DNA from: Chromobotia macracanthus
Lineage: Eukaryota > Chordata > Actinopteri > Cypriniformes > Botiidae
DNA length: 64,000 nt
Reading direction: 5' to 3'
Assembly: GCA_036877525.1 (NCBI GenBank)
Contig: JAZGTH010000019.1
Span: 8,883,392 to 8,947,391, forward strand
Shown here: positions 35,274 to 44,454 of the stretch, piece by piece
How the letters are laid out: each line of letters begins with the position of its first letter
Numbering within the stretch: the first letter of the stretch is position 1
Notes under the pieces: generated by a model
The model's input: the letters and a program-made list of their open reading frames with translations, nothing else
Told to the model about the DNA's origin: nothing
Databases searched by the model: none
Made by a program: the position numbers and the translations under genes

Positions 35274-36793
35274 TGTATACCATCCGACTCCACCCTAAAT
35301 TCTTCCTTAGGTAATGCCGGGATATGTATCACTTTCTTCCTGATATAGCTATTTAATTCCTCCAGAATGAATTGTTCTTCCATGGATAACGTCCTAGAGA
35401 AGTTAATCACAGGAATGAAAATCTCTGTGTTTGGGAGTTTGATTTTAGCCGTATTGTAGGCTCTCTGCAATTGTTTAATTGCTGTTTGCTTCAGGCGTTG
35501 TTGCCTGTTATTAATGCCAAAGGACAAAACCAATTTGTCCACCTTCGTGGTGACCACCGCCTTTTTCAAGAGGCTTTCAGCATGTAGAAAGCTCGCACCT
35601 GGGTAGCTATCAATTTGTAAATCCGGTATTTTGAAAGTAGGAATTCTAGATAAATTTGAATCCCCAATAAACACAAACCTCTTTTTCAGAGTCAAACTCC
35701 AGTCAGACAATTTTCTGCCCGTGGAGATGTGTCTAACCGGTCTGCTAGATGGTGTAGTGATAGGAGTTTTGTCCTGTCTATCTGTCTGTGGCGTGCGTAC
35801 GTTAACCAAAGGTTGCATAGGCGAAAGTTGTCCTTCGAGCGGAAATTGTCTCTTCTGTGGAGTATGCGTGTCCGATCCTGAGTCAATAATAACTAACTCA
35901 TCAACAGGCACCTCAGAAGGGCTTTGTTGTTCGTCCATTGATTCCAAGTAAGTGGAAAGGTCAAACTCAATGGGTGACAAAGATGTACTGCTGCCCGGTG
36001 CATGAATCTGGACCTCGTGTACATGCATGGCAGGAGGAGATTGTATGTTCTCAACACCAAGTTTTATCCTTGGTTTGTCAACGACTAAGCCAGAAGGGGA
36101 AGGGCACGGTTCAATGTCGTCTAAAGGCGTTAAACGCACACAAGGTGCCGAAGACTTTCTAGGTTTTTGAATTCTTTGCTCTTTTGGGAGCACGCTACCC
36201 TCTGGCATTACAGGCTTATTCCCTGGTGAGGGCAATGGAGGAAAATCCTCATCAAATGACCAGCTGTTTCCCAGAGCTGGAGACGTTTGTATTTCAGAGG
36301 ATTTAGTTGTTCCTCTCATCCATACCGAAATCGGTGACGTCTGAGTTTCAGTTGTGATCATTCGGGGTCTATTGGAAGCCACCGATCGTGAGGTAGGTGT
36401 TTCCTCATTTTCTCTAAATGACTCAGTTGGAAATTCAGTAGCAATAAGTGCTTCTGTTTGTTCAAAGATGTCAGTTCTGAACTTTCTACCAAAATTACGT
36501 AAAGCCCATCTTTTGGCAATTTGAAAGCTGCTTTCCATTCTCCATGAGTCACCACGTTTTTTTAATTCTTCTAATGATTCATCAATCAAGGATTCATAGT
36601 GTTGTTCCAGAATCAATTGAGTCGTATATGCCCAGTTTTTGGCATTACCTTCCAACAGTTGTCGTGTTTGATCTGTTGGTGCGACGGGTTTGACAGTATC
36701 TATCAAATAATCTGTCATTCTTTTAAAAGTGATCGGCTGATTACTTTTAATTTTGGTTGTCACGTTTTGTAGATGATGCACCAATCGTATCAT
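35213..36793 (-). CDS. ORF1 of the Penelope-like element: SGNH/GDSL hydrolase-like protein, unit 1 (526 aa)
   Basis: Starts at a true ATG (MIRLVHHL), 26 bases after the ORF0 stop. Residues 1-125 are probably helical. About 126-365 is Ser/Pro/Thr-rich and disordered. Residues 372-526 form an SGNH-type domain: block I FVFIGDSNLSR (Ser379), block III LSFGINNR (Gly426, Asn428/429), block V ESDGIHW (Asp504, His507). All catalytic positions are present. Such esterase-like domains occur in ORF1 proteins of some LINEs (CR1/L2), where the role is unsettled. Presence beside a Penelope RT is notable. The 3' end overlaps the RT ORF by 61 bases and includes a slippery TTTAAAC. In this copy residues near 78-95 read in a shifted frame compared with unit 4 because of a run of seven T and a missing base in TTCGAA. 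Confidence 0.85.
   Translation of the reverse strand: MIRLVHHLQNVTTKIKSNQPITFKRMTDYLIDTVKPVAPTDQTRQLLEGNAKNWAYTTQLILEQHYESLIDESLEELKKRGDSWRMESSFQIAKRWALRNFGRKFRTDIFEQTEALIATEFPTESFRENEETPTSRSVASNRPRMITTETQTSPISVWMRGTTKSSEIQTSPALGNSWSFDEDFPPLPSPGNKPVMPEGSVLPKEQRIQKPRKSSAPCVRLTPLDDIEPCPSPSGLVVDKPRIKLGVENIQSPPAMHVHEVQIHAPGSSTSLSPIEFDLSTYLESMDEQQSPSEVPVDELVIIDSGSDTHTPQKRQFPLEGQLSPMQPLVNVRTPQTDRQDKTPITTPSSRPVRHISTGRKLSDWSLTLKKRFVFIGDSNLSRIPTFKIPDLQIDSYPGASFLHAESLLKKAVVTTKVDKLVLSFGINNRQQRLKQTAIKQLQRAYNTAKIKLPNTEIFIPVINFSRTLSMEEQFILEELNSYIRKKVIHIPALPKEEFRVESDGIHWKPETASAILQHWQHHLNL
35219..35225 (-). promoter_or_regulatory. Candidate -1 ribosomal frameshift site (TTTAAAC) between ORF1 and RT
   Basis: On the minus strand ORF1 ends CAT TTA AAC TTA TAA. 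T-TTA-AAC is in the ORF1 phase, a canonical X-XXY-YYZ heptamer. Slipping back one base gives TTT AAA CTT ATA, exactly the RT frame (FKLIINRS). The heptamer is present at the same place in all units: 40941-40947, 46662-46668, 52382-52388, 58092-58098 and 63796-63802. No strong hairpin is obvious immediately downstream by eye. Confidence 0.6.
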
Positions 36794-36819
36794 CTTGTAG
36801 ACAATTTTGGTTGTGGATC

Positions 36820-37176
36820 TTAGTTGAGGGGAAGCTTGAATATACTCTCGTCCCTCACTATTTTCAGATCTGACCCTACGGTTTTCAAGTCTGATTTGTC
36901 CGGGTCGGTCTCACGACCCTGATAACCAATGGATCTTTGTTTAGTATTCGTGTCTCTGGAAAAATATCTATCATTACGAGAAGACCTACGTGTGCGGTCA
37001 GATGCATTAAATCTAACGCGGTTTCTATCTCCAGATAAATTCCTTTCATCATCGAATTCAGAGCGTTGCCATTGACTCCTTCTAGGAGCTCTGTTGAAAT
37101 TTCGACCTCGACGGGAGAAATCTTGTAGATAATTATCTCGATAAGGTCTGGACATTGATCTTTTAGAAGCATACAT
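36820..37176 (-). CDS. ORF0: small Arg-rich protein of the element, unit 1 (118 aa)
   Basis: Starts at a true ATG (MYASKRSMSRPYRDNY) about 370 bases downstream of the ribozyme motif. Rich in Arg, Ser, Asn and Asp with RGRNFNRAPRR and RNDRYFSRDTN-type segments, so probably an intrinsically disordered nucleic-acid-binding protein. No known domain. It ends just before ORF1, which is in the -1 frame and also open upstream of its own ATG, so ORF0 and ORF1 could be one protein if one base is missing in the CCCC run before the stop (plus-strand GGGG near 36830). Present in all full units. Confidence 0.6.
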   Translation of the reverse strand: MYASKRSMSRPYRDNYLQDFSRRGRNFNRAPRRSQWQRSEFDDERNLSGDRNRVRFNASDRTRRSSRNDRYFSRDTNTKQRSIGYQGRETDPDKSDLKTVGSDLKIVRDESIFKLPLN

Positions 37177-37545
37177 GACTGAATAAAGGTTTCCAGATGT
37201 TGTTATTCTGGTGAACGGTTATAACTGTCTTAAAATCCAGGTTTTTCTAATTTTTTATGAATCCAGATAAAGGTTTCCAGATGTTATTATACTGGTGTTC
37301 GGTTAACAAATGTCTCCAAATGATGTTATACTGGAAATTAGTATCACCGTTATTGCACCGAGACTGAGAAGCTCAAGATGCCCACAGCGATTATTTTTGT
37401 CCAAAATTGTTAAAACTGTCACTATCACACCGAGACTAAAGGTCTCAAGATGTTTATACTGATAATTATTTTCCCAAAAATTTATATCCAACCTATGTGA
37501 GTTTGAGATATAAAACTGGAAATTATAAACGCTTCAATCCAAATA

Positions 37546-37602
37546 GTTCAAGCCAAATCGCGACGTTTCGTCGTACAGTATCTTCATCAGGCTGGCTTGA
37601 AC
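37546..37602 (-). ncRNA. Hammerhead-ribozyme-like motif, unit 1
   Basis: On the minus strand: helix I strand GTTCAAGCCA, then CTGATGA core, a short stem-loop of 14 bases, GAAA core, a short helix III region (CGTCGCG), and helix I partner TGGCTTGAAC, a perfect 10-bp match. This is the order of a type I hammerhead. Predicted cleavage would be just 5' of the second helix I strand, near 37556-37558. Helix II and III are weak here (one base fewer than in units 2-4). Hammerheads are known in Penelope-like elements, which supports the call. Confidence 0.65.
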
Positions 37603-38210
37603 ATAGAAAAATCAAGATGAAAAAAGTCTAAGACAGTACCTAGAGACTGTTCTCATGTGCTGTCTAAACATAAATGCAAGCAAGAGTGAGCTTATGCAGC
37701 TGCTGCCTCTCCTTAAGTAAAAGAGAAAAAAATGCGCCTATTTAAAATAATGAATTAAATTTGTGAAAATAAATTTTGATTTTTAAATTTCAAACTCCAA
37801 TGATATTATGAAAGTAAATCCTTTTTGGAATAATGGGAAAAATAGACAAAAATATTTTTTTAATTTTTTAACAATTTTTAAATGAACTTTTTATGCCTTC
37901 AAATGAACTTTGTATATGTTCCCATGCTTTTAAAATTGTGATTCAAGTATATATTGCCATCCAATCAATTTAAATTTCAGATTATAAACAAAAAACAATT
38001 TCCAACCAATCCCATACATGAAAATGAAATATTTCCTTGTTGTGTAATCCATATTCTAGGCCACAAATCCAAAACCAATACCCAAAAACTAAAACTAGCA
38101 ATATTTTGCTTCATCATATTCATCCAAGCATATATGTATTTTACATTTGAGAAAGAAAAGAAGACAAAGGACTGCTGCAGGCACCCAACGGCAGGGAGGC
38201 ACTGGCTGGG
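37603..38210 (-). other. Unknown leader segment of the unit (upstream of ribozyme)
   Basis: About 600 bp, mostly AT-rich, conserved in every unit (43323-43930, 49046-49651, 54766-55372, 60463-61070). No protein-like ORF or promoter element is evident. It includes the last CAGGCACCCAACGGCAGGGA block before the unit boundary. It may hold the element promoter or the unit linker. Confidence 0.5.
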
Positions 38211-38742
38211 TTAGGAGAAGGAAAAGCCCACGCCCCAGAGAAACTCCAGGGATGGTTTGTGCCCTGTCCATCACCCACCCATGGGCAACCCACACAGCCC
38301 AATTTGCTCCTCCTATTTATTTTTTTATTGTGTTTTTGGTTCCAAGGGGGTTCCCGTTATAAGGGTTAAGTATAAATTAAGGGATATCTTTTGGGTTTAC
38401 TTTGCGTTTAGGTTTTGTCTTTGATTTTTTTATATGTGGACGAGGGTTTTTTTTGTTTTAAGGGGTTTAAAGTATAAGGGTTACCAATATTAGGGTTAGG
38501 CATAGGTTTTGGTTTGGGACATAATTAACTTTTATATCAAATTTAGGTTTATCACTGTTGGGGTTAGGAGCATAGTGGTTACTAACCTTAGGGTTAGGCC
38601 TGAGTGTTGGTTTGGGGTTATATTTAAATTTAATTACTTTAGGTTTACCAATAGTTGGGTTTAGGTTCAGATTTTGGGTTGGGGGTTCCAAATTCGGGGT
38701 TTTGTTTTGGTTTCGGTCCCGGTTACTCCCAAATATCATCTT

Positions 38743-40995
38743 TCATTTAAACCTTTCGGGAAAACGAGTGTCCAATCTGTTAATCCATTGTCTCTCCACA
38801 AACAATCTGTCTTTTAGTGTCCAGAGCATGTTCGATTCCAAACCTGTAACTCTAACTGATGAAATATCATGCAAAATAAAGTGTTTAACAATGTGTTTTT
38901 GTCGGTCCAGTTTGTTTCTAATATTATAAAAATGTTGGTACAATCTCTCTCGAATCGAGTTCTTGGTCTGTCCCACGTATTGTATGGCACATTTCTTACA
39001 TGTGACCAAATATATACAATTGGAGGTTAAGGGAGTAAGGGGGTCTGTTAATTTTAAAGATCTCTTTAGTAGAGTGACTGGTGACCCACATTTTGGGTTC
39101 GAAATACTGCGATGCGGTACCCCTTTTAGTTACATTAATTGGTGCCAATTTACTCCTGACCAATAAGTCTTTTAAATTTTTATTCCTCCTGAAAGCTGAA
39201 ATGATTTTATGTTTTTTTAGATAGGGTGTGTTAGACAAAAAATACTGAAAATTTGCTTTAGCTTCTAGATTAAGTTGTACACTCATTTCAGAGAATGTGC
39301 TGACCAATGGGATAATCTTCTCTTCCTCTTTGGTGTTTTGGTTCTTATGTAGGAATCTCTTAAGAACTCCTCTTAAAAAGGATCTAGAGTATCCTCTCCC
39401 TCTTAAGGCTGAAAAGAGTGTTCTAGTAGCTTCTAGAAAATCCTTTTTGTCTGAACAAATTCTGTGAAACCTGAGTAACTGAGATTTGACGATGCCCCTA
39501 TAGGTGTGTTTGGGGTGATAACTGGTTTTATGTAAGAGCGAATGCGTGTCTGTGTCCTTAAAATAAACCTTGAAATCCAATCGTCCCGTTTCATGAAATC
39601 GTGGTCCTTTAAATGAAATCACGTCCAGAAAATTAACTTCCGTTTTATGAATTGTATATTTTATTTTGATTGATCTTTGCTGTGTGTCTAGATGGTGAAC
39701 GAATTCTAAAAACTGTTCTTTGGTGTATGTCCAAACTCCCCAGATATCATCAAGAAATCTGTAATAATACAGGGGCTTCAACGAAGCGGAATCCAAAGCC
39801 GATTCCTCCCAATCGGCCATAAATATATTGGCGTATGAGGGCGAATTTCTTTCCCATGGCCGTGCCTTTAATTTGTAAGTAATATTGGGAATCGAACTCA
39901 AAATCGTTTTTAGTTAAATTAATTTTCAGAAGCTCCAATAATTGTTGAGTAGGCCTTTTTGGGTTAGGATACTTATTAAACCATCTTTGGACAGCCTGCA
40001 TCCCAGCTTCGGTTTCAATATTTGTGTATAAACTATCGATATCTATCGTAAACAGAAATGCATCGGGAGGAATTTGTATTTTGCCAATTTTTTCAATAAA
40101 GTAAGTACGAATCCTTCAAGTAACTGGGATGTTTCTGTGAAATGGGATTAAGAAAATATTCAATGTACTCGGCAGTGTAATATGTTTCACTGTTACAATC
40201 GGAAACAATGGGTCTACCGGGTGGAATTTCCCAAGGTTTACTCCACGTCCCGGATCCTTATGAATTTTGGGAAGTAGGTAAAACCGTCTGGGTCTCGGGG
40301 TACTATTGCCCAATAAGTATTCCTTTTGTTTACGATTAATGTATTTATGGTTGAACAGATCCTGTATAATGTCCTTAACTTCCTCCATTGTGTCCAGGTA
40401 AATGGGTCTAGATAATTTGACATAGTGGTCTTTATTATTCAACTGTCTTTCGCCTTCCCAGATGTATTGTTCCCGATCCAAGATCACAATAGCATTACCC
40501 TTATCTGCGGGTTTAATCACAACATGTTTGTTCCCCTGTAATTGCCCTAGAGCTTGGATTTCTGATTGGGTCAAATTTGGTGTAACACTAAGCCCCCAAT
40601 TTAATTTTCTAAACGCATAATTGTCTGCTTTAATGATGTTTCTAATATGAATTGGTAAACGGCTCAACGAAGGTGTCCAACCTGAATTGTGGGTAAACGG
40701 TAATTTTTGTGCATCCCTATGTTTTCCTTCAAAAAAAGACCTCTAATTTTAATCTTCTATGATATGTCTGTAGATCAAATTTTAATTGTTTTTTACGATC
40801 CTTCGCCAGGCCTAATGTGGGGATAAAAGTAAGACCTTTTTGTAACAATGTATCCTGAGCCGGAGTTAAATTGAAATTTTTGGATAGGTTAACAATCATC
40901 CTATGCTCAAACTCATTTATGTGACTGCGATTAATTATAAGTTTAAATGGTGTTGCCAATGTTGCAAGATGGCTGAGGCCGTTTCGGGTTTCCAA
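38743..40995 (-). CDS. PLE reverse transcriptase/GIY-YIG, unit 2 (frameshifted as assembled)
   Basis: Segments: N-terminal part 40995-40729, DKG/LPKIHK part 40667-40116, DIDSLYTN part 40001-39750, YRFLDDIWG to the start of GIY-YIG 39901-38996 (301 codons open), GIY-YIG 39009-38743. Breaks fall at an extra A in an A run, an altered AAAGT..CGAATCC site and a G run. Motifs are intact. Confidence 0.82.
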
Positions 40996-42514
40996 TGTAT
41001 ACCATCCGACTCCACCCTAAATTCTTCCTTAGGTAATGCCGGGATATGTATCACTTTCTTCCTGATATAGCTATTTAATTCCTCCAGAATGAATTGTTCT
41101 TCCATGGATAACGTCCTAGAGAAGTTAATCACAGGAATGAAAATCTCTGTGTTTGGGAGTTTGATTTTAGCCGTATTGTAGGCTCTCTGCAATTGTTTAA
41201 TTGCTGTTTGCTTCAGGCGTTGTTGCCTGTTATTAATGCCAAAGGACAAAACCAATTTGTCCACCTTCGTGGTGACCACCGCCTTTTTCAAGAGGCTTTC
41301 AGCATGTAGAAAGCTCGCACCTGGGTAGCTATCAATTTGTAAATCCGGTATTTTGAAAGTAGGAATTCTAGATAAATTTGAATCCCCAATAAACACAAAC
41401 CTCTTTTTCAGAGTCAAACTCCAGTCAGACAATTTTCTGCCCGTGGAGATGTGTCTAACCGGTCTGCTAGATGGTGTAGTGATAGGAGTTTTGTCCTGTC
41501 TATCTGTCTGTGGCGTGCGTACGTTAACCAAAGGTTGCATAGGCGAAAGTTGTCCTTCGAGCGGAAATTGTCTCTTCTGTGGAGTATGCGTGTCCGATCC
41601 TGAGTCAATAATAACTAACTCATCAACAGGCACCTCAGAAGGGCTTTGTTGTTCGTCCATTGATTCCAAGTAAGTGGAAAGGTCAAACTCAATGGGTGAC
41701 AAAGATGTACTGCTGCCCGGTGCATGAATCTGGACCTCGTGTACATGCATGGCAGGAGGAGATTGTATGTTCTCAACACCAAGTTTTATCCTTGGTTTGT
41801 CAACGACTAAGCCAGAAGGGGAAGGGCACGGTTCAATGTCGTCTAAAGGCGTTAAACGCACACAAGGTGCCGAAGACTTTCTAGGTTTTTGAATTCTTTG
41901 CTCTTTTGGGAGCACGCTACCCTCTGGCATTACAGGCTTATTCCCTGGTGAGGGCAATGGAGGAAAATCCTCATCAAATGACCAGCTGTTTCCCAGAGCT
42001 GGAGACGTTTGTATTTCAGAGGATTTAGTTGTTCCTCTCATCCATACCGAAATCGGTGACGTCTGAGTTTCAGTTGTGATCATTCGGGGTCTATTGGAAG
42101 CCACCGATCGTGAGGTAGGTGTTTCCTCATTTTCTCTAAATGACTCAGTTGGAAATTCAGTAGCAATAAGTGCTTCTGTTTGTTCAAAGATGTCAGTTCT
42201 GAACTTTCTACCAAAATTACGTAAAGCCCATCTTTTGGCAATTTGAAAGCTGCTTTCCATTCTCCATGAGTCACCACGTTTTTTAATTCTTCTAATGATT
42301 CATCAATCAAGGATTCATAGTGTTGTTCCAGAATCAATTGAGTCGTATATGCCCAATTTTTGGCATTACCTTCCAACAGTTGTCGTGTTTGATCTGTTGG
42401 TGCGACGGGTTTGACAGTATCTATCAAATAATCTGTCATTCTTTTAAAAGTGATCGGCTGATTACTTTTAATTTTGGTTGTCACGTTTTGTAGATGATGC
42501 ACCAATCGTATCAT
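40935..42514 (-). CDS. PLE ORF1 (SGNH-like), unit 2 (one frameshift)
   Basis: Two overlapping open parts: 42514-42080 (N-terminal helical region) and 42260-40935 (441 codons through the complete SGNH domain). The break is the missing base at TTTGAAAGC (TTTCGAAAGC in unit 4) near 42245. Confidence 0.8.
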
Positions 42515-42540
42515 CTTGTAGACAATTTTGGTTGTGGATC

Positions 42541-42894
42541 TTAGTTGAGGGGAAGCTTGAATATACTCTCGTCCCTCACTATTTTCAGATCTGACCCTAC
42601 GGTTTTCAAGTCTGATTTGTCCGGGTCGGTCTCACGACCCTGATAACCAATGGATCTTTGTTTAGTATTCGTGTCTCTGGAAAAATATCTATCATTACGA
42701 GAAAACCTACGTGTGCGGTCAGATGCATTAAATCTAACGCGGTTTCTATCTCCAGATAAATTCCTTTCATCATCGAATTCAGAGCGTTGCCATTGACTCC
42801 TTCTAGGAGCTCTGTTGAAATTTCGACCTCGGGAGAAATCTTGTAGATAATTATCTCGATAAGGTCTGGACATTGATCTTTTAGAAGCATACAT
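42541..42894 (-). CDS. PLE ORF0 (Arg-rich), unit 2
   Basis: 117 codons. One Arg codon is missing compared with unit 1, at the CGACCTCGGGAG site (CGACCTCGACGGGAG in unit 1), an in-frame three-base difference at a CpG cluster. Confidence 0.6.
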   Translation of the reverse strand: MYASKRSMSRPYRDNYLQDFSRGRNFNRAPRRSQWQRSEFDDERNLSGDRNRVRFNASDRTRRFSRNDRYFSRDTNTKQRSIGYQGRETDPDKSDLKTVGSDLKIVRDESIFKLPLN

Positions 42895-43264
42895 GACTGA
42901 ATAAAGGTTTCCAGATGTTGTTATTCTGGTGAGCGGTTATAACTGTCTTAAAATCCAGGTTTTTCTAATTTTTTATGAATCCAGATAAAGGTTTCCAGAT
43001 GTTATTATACTGGTGTTCGGTTAACAAATGTCTCCAAATGATGTTATACTGGAAATTAGTATCACCGTTATTGCACCGAGACTGAGAAGCTCAAGATGCC
43101 CACAGCGATTATTTTTTGTCCAAAATTGTTAAAACTGTCACTATCACACCGAGACTAAAGGTCTCAAGATGTTTATACTGATAATTATTTTCCCAAAAAT
43201 TTATATCCAACCTATGTGAGTTTGAGATATAAAACTGGAAATTATAAACGCTTCAATCCAAATA

Positions 43265-43322
43265 GTTCAAGCCAAATCGCGACGTTTCGATCGTACAGTA
43301 TCTTCATCAGGCTGGCTTGAAC
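43265..43322 (-). ncRNA. Hammerhead-ribozyme-like motif, unit 2
   Basis: As in unit 1 but with the 15-base helix II region in which GAT pairs with ATC before the GAAA core. Helix I (10 bp) is perfect. Confidence 0.65.
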
Positions 43323-44454
43323 ATAGAAAAATCAAGATGAAAAAAGTCTAAGACAGTACCTAGAGACTGTTCTCATGTGCTGTCTAAACATAAATGCAAG
43401 CAAGAGTGAGCTTATGCAGCTGCTGCCTCTCCTTAAGTAAAGAGAGAAAAAAATGCGCCTATTTAAAATAATGAATTAAATTTGTGAAAATAAATTTTGA
43501 TTTTTAAATTTCAAACTCCAATGATATTATGAAAGTAAATCCTTTTTGGAATAATGGGAAAAATAGACAAAAATATTTTTTAATTTTTTAACAATTTTTA
43601 AATGAACTTTTTATGCCTTCAAATGAACTTTGTATATGTTCCCATGCTTTTAAAATTGTGATTCAAGTATATATTGCCATCCAATCAATTTAAATTTCAG
43701 ATTATAAACAAAAAACAATTTCCAACCAATCCCATACATGAAAATGAAATATTTCCTTGTTGTGTAATCCATATTCTAGGCCACAAATCCAAAACCAATA
43801 CCCAAAAACTAAAACTAGCAATATTTTGCTTCATCATATTCATCCAAGCATATATGTATTTTACATTTGAGAAAGAAAAGAAGACAAAGGACTGCTGCAG
43901 GCACCCAACGGCAGGGAGGCACTGGCTGGGTTAGGAGAAGGAAAAGCCCACGCCCCAGAGAAACTCCAGGGATGGTTTGTGCCCTGTCCATCACCCACCC
44001 ATGGGCAACCCACACAGCCCAATTTGCTCCTCCTATTTATTTTTTTATTGTGTTTTTGGTTCCAAGGGGTTCCCGTTATAAGGGTTAAGTATAAATTAAG
44101 GGATATCTTTTGGGTTTACTTTGCGTTTAGGTTTTGTCTTTGATTTTTTTATATGTGGACGAGGTTTTTTTTGTTTTAAGGGGTTTAAAGTATAAGGGTT
44201 ACCAATATTAGGGTTAGGCATAGGTTTTGGTTTGGGACATAATTAAACTTTTATATCAAATTTAGGTTTATCACTGTTGGGGTTAGGAGCATAGTGGTTA
44301 CTAACCTTAGGGTTAGGCCTGAGTGTTGGTTTGGGGTTATATTTAAATTTAATTACTTTAGGTTTACCAATAGTTGGGTTTAGGTTCAGATTTTGGGTTG
44401 GGGGTTCCAAATTCGGGGTTTTGTTTTGGTTTCGGTCCCGGTTACTCCCAAATA

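Larger units (their letters stand above)
32491..38210 (-). mobile_element. Penelope-like retroelement, tandem unit 1 (5,720 bp)
   Basis: First full unit of a head-to-tail array. All units share the landmark TTAGGAGAAGGAAAAGCCCA at 32491, 38211, 43931, 49652, 55373 and 61071 (periods 5,720, 5,720, 5,721, 5,721 and 5,698). The element reads on the minus strand: leader 38210-37603, ribozyme-like motif 37602-37546, ORF0 37176-36820, ORF1 36793-35213, RT plus GIY-YIG 35273-33013, telomere-like 3' region 33012-32745, then a short conserved end block. No long terminal repeats of retroviral type, integrase or APE nuclease are seen. RT sequence and C-terminal GIY-YIG identify the Penelope class. Unit 1 has the longest uninterrupted ORF1. 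Confidence 0.93.
38211..43930 (-). mobile_element. Penelope-like retroelement, tandem unit 2 (5,720 bp)
   Basis: Same layout as unit 1 and nearly identical by eye. Differences are mostly single-base indels at CpG sites and homopolymers (for example the base added in TTTCGATCGTAC within the ribozyme). Confidence 0.93.

Noticed and set aside
35631..35951. 106-codon plus-strand ORF (and its copies in each unit)
   Set aside because: It is antisense to the SGNH-encoding region of ORF1, without own motifs. It is best explained as a shadow frame.
37954..38214. 86-codon plus-strand ORF in the unit leader, extended to 155 codons in units 4 and 5
   Set aside because: AT-rich composition, Phe/Ile-rich, and its length changes with assembly indels. 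No recognisable domain.
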